From NCBI GenBank assembly GCA_037974965.1, contig JBBPFI010000002.1:2294001-2358000 (forward strand): a stretch of 64,000 nt of DNA. Reading direction: 5' to 3'. The notes beneath the pieces are model-generated. The model was not told the DNA's origin. It saw nothing but the letters and a program-made list of their open reading frames with translations, and ran no database searches. Positions 54,330 to 64,000 of this stretch are shown piece after piece (the first letter of the stretch is position 1; each line of letters starts with the position of its first letter). The translations under genes and the position numbers were made by a program. Source of the stretch: Dacryopinax spathularia (Eukaryota; Basidiomycota; Dacrymycetes; Dacrymycetales; Dacrymycetaceae).

Positions 54330-57300
54330 ATGGCCGCTGTCGCCCGCCGCCCCGCATGGCAAGACGACCTCTCCGACGAGCTCGACGTAGACTGGGGCGA
54401 CCCTCCCTCCTCCTCATCCTCCCCTGCCTCATCGCCAGAGCGTCCAGGCGGAGGCGCAACGGGCACCTGGCGATCCCACGCCGCCGCAGCCGCTGCCGAC
54501 CAAAGCCTCGGAGAAGGGGACATGTCACTCGACGCCGACCTCTCCCCCGCCAAGATTCGCGTCTCTCCTTCCGCAGCGCCTTTTTCGCGCGAAGTCGGCG
54601 CTGAGCGGGCTGAGCGGGCTGAGAGTAAGGAGCGAAAGGAGCGGGAGGAGCAGGCAGGGCAAGGGGGGACGATGGTCATCCACCCCTCTGCGCCAGTGCA
54701 GAAAGTGGTCGTGCAGGCTAACAACTCGTCGAGGAACTTGTTCAGCCCTACAAAGCTGGAGAGCATGTTTGCGCCTTTCGCTTCACCCTCTCCGCCTGCT
54801 GCTCCCACCTCTCCCTCACCTGCTCCGCCGCTCGTACCGCTGGGAGGGGTCCTGCAGCCCCAGCAGCCGGAGACGAGCCCTTCACCGCCCGCTTTCCGCA
54901 ACCCTTATGCGACACGACACCCAAGTAGGCTAAACCAAGTCCACATGCCCGAACCAAGCACGCCGACAGCGTCGAGCGGACACAACTCCCGCCTCTCGGC
55001 GATACACGACCTCTCCCATCCTTCGCTCGCCCCCGGTTCACCCCTCTCCCGCCAACAACAGCACTACGAGCGGGAAGAACACGCCCGCCGCTCACTCGCC
55101 CCCTCTCCAGAACCTTCGATGTCACCACAGAAACCTCCTTTCCTCCCCCCTGACCTCGACCAGCCAGGGCAGAGAGAGGAGGAAGAGGACGAGATCTTGG
55201 AAACGGACATCCCGCACCTTGGAGCATTCGCTGGTAGGATAAGGAGTGAGACATTTACGTTCTTTTCCCCTCCTCCTCCTCCTCCTCCTCCTCCGAGGCC
55301 AGCAGCCCCAACTCCGGCACACGCGTTAGCCGCTGCTGGGCTTGGCAACCTCAGTTCAGCGGGCACGCCGGGGGCGGACGCGAGGTTGAAGTTGTTCCAC
55401 CCTGGGGGATATGACACGTACACCCGCGCGCACTTGTCAGGGGTGCTGGACAGTATTGGCGTCGAGTCTGCCACTCCGAGCGCGGGGAGTGCGGGGGCGT
55501 CGACGCCTTCCTCTGCCGGCGGAGTGGGTGGGGCGGGGAGGAGAGAAGGTGAACCGCCCGCTAAGCGGATGAGGATGATGGGTACTCTACCCTGGGACGA
55601 CGCGGGGAGGGAAAGGAGTCCATTTGAGCTTAGCGAGCCTCCCAAAGCGCGCAACGTTCCTGCTGGAGTGCAGCCGATATTTGGCCAGGAGCACCAAGAG
55701 GCCGGAGGAGAGGAAGAGGAGGAAGAGGAGGATGAGGAGGATGAGGAGGGCGAAAGAGAAGAGGTGCAGGTGCGGAGAGAGAGAAGGGATTATGTGAAGG
55801 AGAGCGATGCGTTTATGCGCGCTATTAGGGATAAGGCGTTGGCTGTTAATCGGGATGGTACGCTTTCTTCCTCCCTTCCTCTTTCATTCCTTCCTCCCTC
55901 CGGCACTTTCTCCACTATCGCTCACCCCTCTCTTTTTCTCTCGAAGTCAGATGCTAACAGTGTGATGCACCAGATACGAGCTCAACCTCCGCCTCGTTCT
56001 CCGACCCCTCCCCTGAAGCTCACCGGCAGCAGCTAACGGAAAGTACGCGCATAGACCGGCCACTCAGAAGCAGCTCCGAAGCAGGCACGATCCCTACCTT
56101 CCCCTCTCGCGTCCAAGCCCGTGATCCTGTCGAACGCCAGCCAGCTCCTACCCAGCAACTCCAGCAACAGCAACAACAGGCCCGACCAGCCAACTTGCTC
56201 CATCCAACTTCGCAGGCCGATCTGAATCGATATGTCTCTACTGGCTCCAACCCCACTCGTACGGCCTCCGGCTCTTCGAGATCGTCGGCGCTACATACCC
56301 TTGGAAGCGGCAGCGGGAGCGGGAGCACGATCCCCAGCTATCAAAAGCACCCCGGCCCCGCCTCCCCCGTCCCTCCCCCCACCTCCTCCTTCCCCGCCAC
56401 CATCTCTTCCTCCGCTCCTCCTGCCCGCGCAAGCGATTCAGAGGCAGGACCAAGAGAGAGGATCGGCCACCCCGCGCCGAATCACCCCCAAATGCGGAAC
56501 CTCCGCCCTGAGGACGTCGCTAGCGAGTTATCGGACCGAGTGGGGAAGATGAGGTATGAGAGGGAGACGGGACGGTGGGTGAAGAGGCGGAGTTTGAGTG
56601 GGGTCGTGGAGGGGAGCGAGGGGAGTGAGGATGTTTTTAGGGGGATTGAGGATTTGGGGGATGGGGATGAGGGGCGGGAGGAGGGACTTGAGCAGGAAGA
56701 AAGACAGGAGGAAGACGACCGACAAGAGGAGGAACATGAAGACAGCTGGGAGAAGAGGAAGGAGGAATATCAGGGATATGAGCAAGAGGAGTACGAGCAC
56801 GACGAGCACGAACCGCACGACGAGCACGATGAGGAAGAACAGGAAGAACAAGAAGACCTGACCGAGCGACACGAGCCTCCTCCCCCTCTCCTGCATCTCC
56901 CCTCTGCTCCAGCGGGGCTAACAGTGCCCAACACCTCCTCTGGCCCGTTCGCCCCCGCTACACCCGCCATATCCCGCGCCACCAGCGCCCCGACGCCGAT
57001 GCCTCGCTCAGCGCTGAAATCCGGCGCCTCCAGTAGGCGGAACAGCGCCGACCCATTCGGGAGCGCGACCGCCCCTCGGAGCGTAAGCTTCTCGGATGGG
57101 CGGAGAATAGGACAGATTGTGGGACTTGGCAGGAGAGGCGGGACGGGCATGGAGGAGAGGGACGAGTTTGCGTTGGGGAGCAGTGAGGAGGATGAGGAGC
57201 GGGTGGGTGGGGCAGGGCAGGGGGATACGACTACGGTCGCTAGTGTGCGGACTAGGAGGATCCAAGGAATGTTGGAGGAGTTTGCTGATATGAGTGGGTC

Positions 57301-59342
57301 TTATCCCTCATCTTTGTCCTTTTGCATTGAGAACTAATGACTTCCGCAGGCCTGGAAGACGCCGAGCATCAAGCCAACGCCGACGAATCAGACAACCCCT
57401 TCTCCGAGAGTCCCTCTCACGGCCGGATCTCCCGCACGTCCGGCACCTCCCTCTCCACCGACCATTCCTCCGAAGACGCCATCCCGACCTCCTTCAGCGC
57501 CCTCAAGCGCAAACCGTCCCGCTCGTTCATTAACGGCAACGCGACCTTCCTGACCGAATGCTCATTCGGCGTTGCGCATGATGCACTGGTGAAGTATATT
57601 ACGGATGCGGAGCCTTACGTGGTGCATTGGGAACGCCTTACCCGGGTGGATCTGAGCGGGAAGGGGATCGATAGTGTTGCGAGACTGAAGGAGTTTTTGC
57701 CTGTTGTTGAGAGGGTTGACCTGTACGTCGAACTTATGCCTCCCGAGGTTATTGTCTTACAAGTTGCAGCAACGACAACCGCATTCCTTGGCTGACTGGG
57801 TTGCCAGCTACCGTGCTGCGTCTATCCGTCGCTTCGAATGCGTAGGTCCATGATTATTTTGAATGGACTGTGGCTCACGATGAAATAGTCTTACCGGCTT
57901 AACTGCATACAAACACGTACCCAAGCTCCAGTACCTCAATATCAGCCACAACCAAGTGGACTCTTTCCAGCGTAAGTGATTTCGCTATTTCGTTGGCTGA
58001 TCTTACCTCATTATGTGCAGAACTGGCCGGCCTGTCGAATCTTCGAGAGCTTCATGCAGACTACAACTGCATCACTTCCCTTGACGGGCTCGAAGCGCTG
58101 CCGCTGCGCGTCTTGACCGCTAAAGGCAACAAGATACAGCAGGTTGACGTTCGGATGACTCAGTGGTGGGTTCGATAGCTCCGCATAGCTGAAGGTCCTT
58201 GACGGGTCCGTTCTCAACAGGCACGATATGGAGGTGCTCGATCTCAGCCAGAACCAGATCTCCGAATTGCAAGGCGTTGAGCTCCTAGACTCCTTGGTGA
58301 CGCTCAATCTCGGTACGTATTTTGCCTTAAATGCCTTCCCACGCCCACTGATGTCGCTCAGACGGCAACCGCCTGGAATATTTCTCCATTCTCGGCGCTC
58401 GCCTTCCGACATTGCATGTTCTCCGACTGAGTGAGAACCGCCTGTCGACGCTTAACGTCGCTGGCCTGGATTCGCTTCGGACATTATATGCTGATGACAA
58501 TCGCTTATCCGAAATCATCGGCTTGGAAGACTGCCGGACGTTGCATAACCTCAGCTTGCGGAATCAGAGCCAGAAGCTGTGAGCGAAACCAACTTATTGC
58601 CTTATTGACTCTATCTGACTGTCGCCTAGTCGATTCACAGCACGTGAGGTTAGCGATGTGAAGCGTCTGTACCTCTCTGGTGAGCACTTTGTCCTCCTAT
58701 CCTCGTCGACGGGCTCAATCCGCTCTAGGAAATCCCCTACCCAAGCACTTTTTCTCACGCACCATGCCAAACCTCGTGTACGCCGAGTTCAGCTCCTGCC
58801 AGCTGGCCGCCCTTCCTGCCCTCCGGCAAATCATGCCGAACGTGGTCACCCTCGTGTTGAACTGGAACCACTTCCGACAGCTCGACTTCTTGCAAGGTCT
58901 CCGACATCTCCAGCGCGTCGTCGTCGTTGGTTGTCGTGTAGAGTCCTTGCAGGCCGACGCAGTACTAGGAGGCCTGCACGAGCTGCGCGAACTGGACTTG
59001 CGCATGAACACCTTCTCACTCGGCTGGTACCTCCCCATAACGGTTGACACCGAGCGCAAGACCAGGCAACAGTCTGCTACGGAAGGCAAATCCAGCGAGG
59101 AAGCAAGTCTGCGCGCTTCGGCTCCTGCAACCCCCGAGGACCTCGACAAGAAATATCGCCGAGGACTTCCTGACGAGCTCTATGTGCCGCGTGCAATGTG
59201 GCGAGGCATGGTCATGGAATATTGTCCGACAGTCGAACGTCTCGATGGGCTCAAGATCCAAGAGAAGGAGAGGGTCAAGACTAGGAAGTTGCTCGAGCAA
59301 CTCAGGCAGGCCGGGGTGGTTCTCGATGGGGCAGAACCATAA
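54330..59342 (+). CDS. NUD1/Cdc11-type SIN/MEN scaffold protein (leucine-rich repeats)
   Basis: Spindle-pole-body scaffold of the septation/mitotic exit network (Cdc11 in fission yeast, Nud1 in budding yeast, related to centriolin), which recruits the kinase and GTPase modules that trigger cytokinesis. About ten exons. The first part (54330-57300) is disordered: Ser/Pro-rich, a proline run, Glu-rich acidic blocks and many Ser-Pro sites for CDK. From 57355 the conserved core starts (NGNATFLTECSFGVAHDALV), and LRRs run to about 59000: LTRVDLSGKGIDSVARLKEF, LQYLNISHNQVDSFQQLAGL, LRELHADYNCITSLDGLEAL, MEVLDLSQNQISELQGVELL, LRTLYADDNRLSEIIGLEDC. The C-terminal cap has YCPTVERLDGLKIQEKER. The phase matches at the first two introns were checked by hand; later exon borders are approximate. 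Confidence 0.88.
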
Positions 59343-62116
59343 CGTAATTTATGACGACCTTTTAATTCCTGTTCACAAGGATGCTAGGATACCCTTCATC
59401 AATATACCTCTCGTTCACGTGTGCTCACGCCGTCCTGTCCGGTGTCTGCAGGCGAGGATCGTTACAATGACAACAGGGGCTCATTCATTGACCATCATTT
59501 GCCCACTGTCGGTAAGCCTGAAGCTATAGATGACATGAATGTCGCCGTTGCGGGTACATTTCTACAGTGGCCCGCCGTTTGTTACCACGTACCCATCTAC
59601 ATGGTCTCTCCATGCTCCTCAGTGCGGGCATATCCACCATGCATCCATGCCTGGAGGAGGGCCATGGCTGAGGAATGGAAATCAGTGGCTGGCGGCAGGC
59701 ATGCAATAGCCTCTCGCGTAGATCTTCCTCGTTGGCGGTCGACTAGCTTCGTAGGGAGACGTATGAGACAGAGGACCAGCTGACAAGTTGAGAGATAGGC
59801 GAGGTTAGTCTAACACCTATCAAAAGTACAGTATGGTGTTCATTGTAAACCAAGACCGTCTCAGTCATGAATCGCCCTTTTAGAGCGGGGCCTCATGAGG
59901 GGGTATTACGGCATTCTAGTGCGAGGAGAATATCGCTAACATGATAAGAAGTGTTGCTTCCCAACCAATCGGAGTCGAACCTGCTCACAAGCTCAACGTA
60001 AGAGTTTCGGACGACCGTACGAATTGGCAAATGAGGTGACCGGCCACTTGGGGAAATCAAAAGTGATCTCGGTCCTACCAAGGTTTGGTCTTTCCCGTTC
60101 CCGATGCCGATGTCCGAAGGGCTTTCACAGCCGAAGGAATTCGAATACGGGCTTGCACAGGTTTCAGGGTGGTTCTTCGTAGTGCGGGAGCTCCCGCTGG
60201 GCATCAAACAGCTCATTCTCCGACAAGGAGTTCGCGCCGAAACGTATACCAAACAAGCCGTCGTACTAGGTTTTGTGGACGACTGGGCATTCCCAGCGGG
60301 GCTCCATGTCTCGGCTTCTGGCCTAGCACTCGACTTCAATCTGCAATACACCCATTCCAGTTGAGATCTGGCAAAGATGTGGAGAGAAATGGCGCTGAGT
60401 AAAGGCGGGCTGCTCCCCGAGATACGTTCCAAAGACAACAACACGTGTCCCATCATGTATGAGATGCGCGCTCTGTCCCACCGGCGAAGCCAGGGTCACT
60501 TGACTTACTTGTTTGGAGGGTTACTTGTTGACTACGACAAGGTCCCGGAAATACGGTGCGAGGATACGGCGCTCTCTAGTCATCGCGATCGCGATTCACC
60601 ATGACCGTACTGAAACTGCTGATGGAAAGTGATCGCTGCACATTTCAGTTCCGCCCACCAATTGATGGACTTGTACTTATCGTCGGGAAGGGTAACGTTG
60701 AGCGATTATAATGTGATGGGAAACGTGCGAATCACGAACGGAGTGGGCGAGAACCCGTAATTCCGAGTGGATGACGCACCGTGGCAACCCATTCAATCAC
60801 GCGGTTCGCACGGAAATAGCGAATGCGGACTTTTATGTGGCGTTGACCCCGCATCATTGAGCCGGATGGCGATGCTGAACTCGCTGCTTCCGTCCTGTCT
60901 TCTGACCGAATGACGCTCATTCTCAGGATCATCGTTTGATACCGTCAGATTGCGGATTGGCCCATGGGTTGTCCCGGTTCACTCATGTTTGACCTCTTGC
61001 TGCAACTGATTCTCCGCGTACAGGGTGGGTGAGCCTCGCCTCGCCTGATTTGCGACCAATGCCGACGCTTTACCGGCGGCCTAACGGATAAAACCTTCGA
61101 GCGGGGACCCAAAGGCCTATTCCGCCTTGTCGCGTGATCATGGACCACGCTGGTTTCGTTTTACTGCTTCGAACGCAGTTCTAATCAGGCTTGGAAAAGC
61201 GACTTGATCGCAGAAAATACACTGGCTCCTTTTTAAGCTCTGACCCCAAGGACAGCAGGGCCGGACTGCCAACGAGCGAAGAGAAGGGGTTCATACTGGC
61301 TCATTACGGAATGGTCGGTCGGTCGCGGCCTGTGTCGGAGGTTCGCAAGGTGCGGTGATGGAGGTGCCCGTGATGAAAGAGATGCGGCAGATTGCAGGTG
61401 TGTCAGTTCAACAACGTGGTTTGAAGTCACAGGAACCAGGCACGGGTGGCAAACCTAATCCGGAGGCATGCAGGAATCTATTGATTGTGCCACTGGGACC
61501 CCGGCACGTCATCCGACCACGTCGGTGAGACCTTTCAGGGATCAACACATCAGTTCCCCGCAAGACCTCCCCCACCACCCCCGTTATCCTTAGGGGCCTC
61601 AGGGATGGGCGCTATCGTGTAAACGGAAGACCCACTCTGAATCAGGCAAGACCAGCTTAATTCGATATGGGAAAAGGTCTGTCGCACCGCTATTGGAGGG
61701 GAAAATTCTTGCAGAGTCGCTTATCGGGAAGACTTTTCTAGGCGCTCGTTGGGGTTTGGGAGAATGGAAGGAAGAACTCAGAAGGTTGGGGAGGCTCAGC
61801 GAAGAGACAAGGATGGCCACAATGATGCTGAGCCCGCAAAGGGTTACACATACGTGAGACTTGGGATACGCTAAGCGACTGCACCGTTGGGCTCAATTTG
61901 TCTCCGGCTCCCCTGCTGTTGGTCTGCCTTGGAGGGCAGGCAGAGCGCTGAAACTGTGGCACTCCCTCAACACGCCCACCAGATGATCGGGCAATGAGGT
62001 TTAAATCCCTCCGCCCCGTTGACCAAAACCCCGCCTGTCAAGTCTGAATTGTACGGACTGCTCGTCATCCCCGCTCCGGGTCCATCTTAAGCCGCCCTCT
62101 CGCGGGCTCGTTCAAC
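59343..62116. other. Gene-poor region upstream of the homeobox gene
   Basis: About 2.8 kb without a confident gene, ending at the homeobox start. The best frame is 60104-60364 (listed separately). CCCCT/AGGGG-type motifs occur near 61565-61605. A TTTTTAA lies near 61231. The last several hundred bases probably form a long promoter and 5' leader, as is common for regulator genes. I see no element termini or RNA gene. Confidence 0.4.
60104..60364 (+). CDS. Short unrecognised open frame, possible gene remnant
   Basis: An 86-codon frame starting MPMSEGLSQPKEFEYGLAQV and ending at a TGA. Unlike its neighbours it alternates hydrophobic and charged residues in a protein-like way (GWFFVVRELPLGIKQLILRQ; VLGFVDDWAFPAGLHVSASG). 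I match it to no family. No upstream exon could be joined with confidence. An overlapping 187-codon minus-strand frame (59893-60456) has a poorer composition. It may be a young gene, a remnant or chance. Confidence 0.25.
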   Translation: MPMSEGLSQPKEFEYGLAQVSGWFFVVRELPLGIKQLILRQGVRAETYTKQAVVLGFVDDWAFPAGLHVSASGLALDFNLQYTHSS

Positions 62117-64000
62117 ATGTCAGACGGCCGTCAAACCCCTGCCGTCCCCTTACAATCTGAAAGGCAAGGACCACTTGGTGCCTGGTAAGTTGTGTTCTAT
62201 TCGAATGCTCCTTCGAGCTCTCATCAACTAGTGAACACGAATATACTGGGCTAGATCGACCGTTCTTGGCGCCGAAGAGCCCTAGGGGACGCGGTGTGCA
62301 CCAGGCAAGGCCTGGCGTCCTGTACTCTCCGGACAACGTGTACGTGACGCGTCTTCTACTGTTGTCCATGTTTCTTACCACATAACTAGGCCGGAGCTGA
62401 TGTTCACAAATCCAGACGATCTTTCTTCACCAACTGAACGTACACCCATATCGCCGACTACCTATCTGCCTCAGACGAATTTCCCTTCTCAGCCTAATAC
62501 CGCTGACGAACAACGCCTTGCTGATGGGGATTCCACAAAGAGAGACCGATCAATGGCTGGCGCTTTCCGACAGTCAAAAGGTTTCGAACAAGAAATGGCT
62601 CCTCGAGCAGGCGATGAATTGTGGGCCGATAGCCCGCAACTTCCCAGTCTCGACCCACGTCGGCGCATATCAAACCCGGCTCAGCAACTGCCACCTATAG
62701 CCTCTCTCTCGACACGCTCGGGAGAGGCAAATCGCAAACCTCCTTCCATTTACATCAGTAACCCTGCGAATGCGTGGTCCGATGATTCGCTGTATTCAAC
62801 TGCGCAGGCATCCAGCTCGGTGACCAGTTCGGCATCCCACTATGGGCCTGGTAGCTCGTACGGGAGTTGGGATGCATCACCAATCACGGAAACTTTGGGT
62901 CACAATTATTCAGATACCGGCGTCGACATGCGAAGCACCCACCATGAAGAATTCGGATCTATACCCTCTCGCGTGCCGTACGTGCCATCGCCGAGTATTT
63001 CGGCGGGCGTAGCACGAATGAGTGATCACCTGGGACTCTCGACGAGCTCGCCATCGCTGATGGCGCCGGAGATTTCGGAGAAGTCATCCGCAACAGTTAC
63101 TGGAGAGCAGCCACTCTCTGCCAGTGCAACTGATACCAAATCTCCCTTGTCCCCGAAGGAGAGCCTATCTTCACGTTCCGACAAGAAGTCGTCTGCGTCG
63201 ACGTCACCGACAGATGTTCTGTCCATCGACTCCCTCTCCACCGATGACACCAATGCTAAAGGGAAGAGACGAGGGAAGCTTCCTCGGGAGGTGACGGAGT
63301 ATCTCAAGGATTGGCTTATGAAGCACGCCGAGCATCCGTATCCCACGGAGGACGAGAAGAAGGACATGTGCAGGCACACGGGGCTCCATATGACCCAGCT
63401 GTCGAATTGGTTCATCAACGTATGTCCCTCCCAACGTCAATTCCTACTGAGACTAATACCCTTGGCCACAGGCTAGACGTCGCATCCTTGCGCCGAGTCG
63501 CAGTCTCAGAGGTTATCAGGGTGGAGCCTCTCATGGGGGCGGCAACAGTCCTTCCTCGACGTCTGCGATCTCCCGACCTCCTCCAAGCCAGGGATATACC
63601 CACTCACCCACGTACTCTCCCTCGCAATACCCGGGCTTCACTGAGCCCCCGTATTCGAATCGCGCTCATTACGGTCCGCACGTCTCGCATCCGGAGCCTG
63701 GCCCATTCAGCGAAGCGCCGCCTCTTGGTTCGAGCTTGCCCAGGTCGCAGTCTTTCGCCGGAGTACCGACCTACGGTCAACATCTGTACTATCCCTCCCA
63801 GGCCATGCCCGCGCCAGCCCCACATCCGTATAGCTCAGTGGGCGGTGTGCTCCATGGCGACCCTTCCCCTGCAACTTCTCCTCCCGGATCAGCCGGATCA
63901 GTCCCGATGAATTACCCTGGACCGGGTGGTATGGCACCACCGCCCGGCCTCAGACTACCGCACGACATGAACATGCCCATGCTGTATTCTCCACATCCAC
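62117..64000 (+). CDS. TALE homeobox transcription factor (3' end outside the window)
   Basis: Homeodomain protein of the three-amino-acid-loop-extension class, related to fungal CUP9/TOS8 and basidiomycete Hob1-type regulators. Exons 62117-62184, 62232-62339, 62390-63419 and 63472 onward; the start MSDGRQTPAVPLQSERQG is confirmed because the splice chain stays in frame only with these sites. The first 270 residues are disordered and Ser/Pro-rich. The homeodomain spans about nt 63260-63490: KRRGKLPREVTEYLKDWL, then the loop HAEHPYPTEDEKKDMC, then TGLHMTQLSNWFIN, and the last intron falls inside helix 3, after WFIN and before ARRRILAP. The PYP loop marks the TALE class. The tail is Pro/Ser/Tyr-rich and runs off the right edge. 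It could also be a mating-type HD1 protein, but no HD2 partner is in the window. Confidence 0.9.

Noticed and set aside
59893-60456. 187-codon minus-strand frame
   Set aside because: Ser/Pro/Arg-rich without conserved-looking segments; it overlaps a more protein-like plus-strand frame.
1-64000. LTR retroelement or other virus-like fossils
   Set aside because: I saw no reverse transcriptase, integrase or capsid-like segments and no long terminal direct repeats in the window.

Overview
The window is nuclear DNA from a basidiomycete fungus, most likely Agaricomycotina. It is GC-rich and gene-dense. Most genes are interrupted by many short introns of about 50-60 bases, and the proteins carry long Pro/Ser/Lys-Gly-rich disordered tails. 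There is no operon structure. About two dozen protein genes can be supported; I recognise no tRNA or rRNA gene and no CRISPR array. Gene 1 is cut by the left edge and the homeobox gene by the right edge. Coordinates of split genes are gene spans that include introns; where I state exon borders I read them from GT/AG sites and reading frame.

Layout. 1-3161: two tandem wax-synthase-like MBOAT acyltransferases with identical intron positions. 3370-5042: a divergent pair, ESCRT-I subunit VPS37 and exosome cap subunit RRP40. 5140-9074: meiotic MutS homolog MSH5, with an inverted pair of MCB-like boxes just upstream of its start. 9268-11962: a secreted beta-helix protein with a mucin-like tail. 12542-14532: a NUDCD1-like CS-domain protein. 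15329-22095: a doubtful small spliced gene, a low-complexity protein with a Cys cluster, and a Gln-rich putative regulator. 23337-26237: two tandem DUF4188 (af470-like) genes. 26722-28733: PP2C phosphatase (PTC2-like). 29796-36799: the large SEN1 RNA/DNA helicase. 36800-37799: the SEN1/translin divergent promoter, occupied by a 674-bp terminal-inverted-repeat element that contains telomere-like TTAGGG units. 37800-38890: translin. 39029-40359: SGF29 (SAGA). 40886-42324: an unrecognised protein with two copies of a short motif. 42664-44623: NCA2. 45350-47400: TCP11/SOK1 family. 48164-49261: secreted GH16 glucanase. 49841-51339: CTK2 cyclin. 51507-52502: NDUFS4 of complex I. 52730-53971: USB1. 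54330-59342: NUD1/Cdc11 scaffold. 59343-62116: a gene-poor 2.8 kb. 62117 to the right edge: a TALE homeobox transcription factor.

Taken together, most genes are conserved housekeeping genes. RNA metabolism and transcription are well represented (RRP40, SEN1, translin, USB1, CTK2, SGF29), as are cell cycle and meiosis (MSH5, NUD1, PTC2). The lineage-specific parts are the two tandem gene pairs, the secreted beta-helix protein, the two-repeat hypothetical protein and the inverted-repeat element. That element, inserted exactly between two divergently transcribed RNA genes, is the most unusual structure I found.
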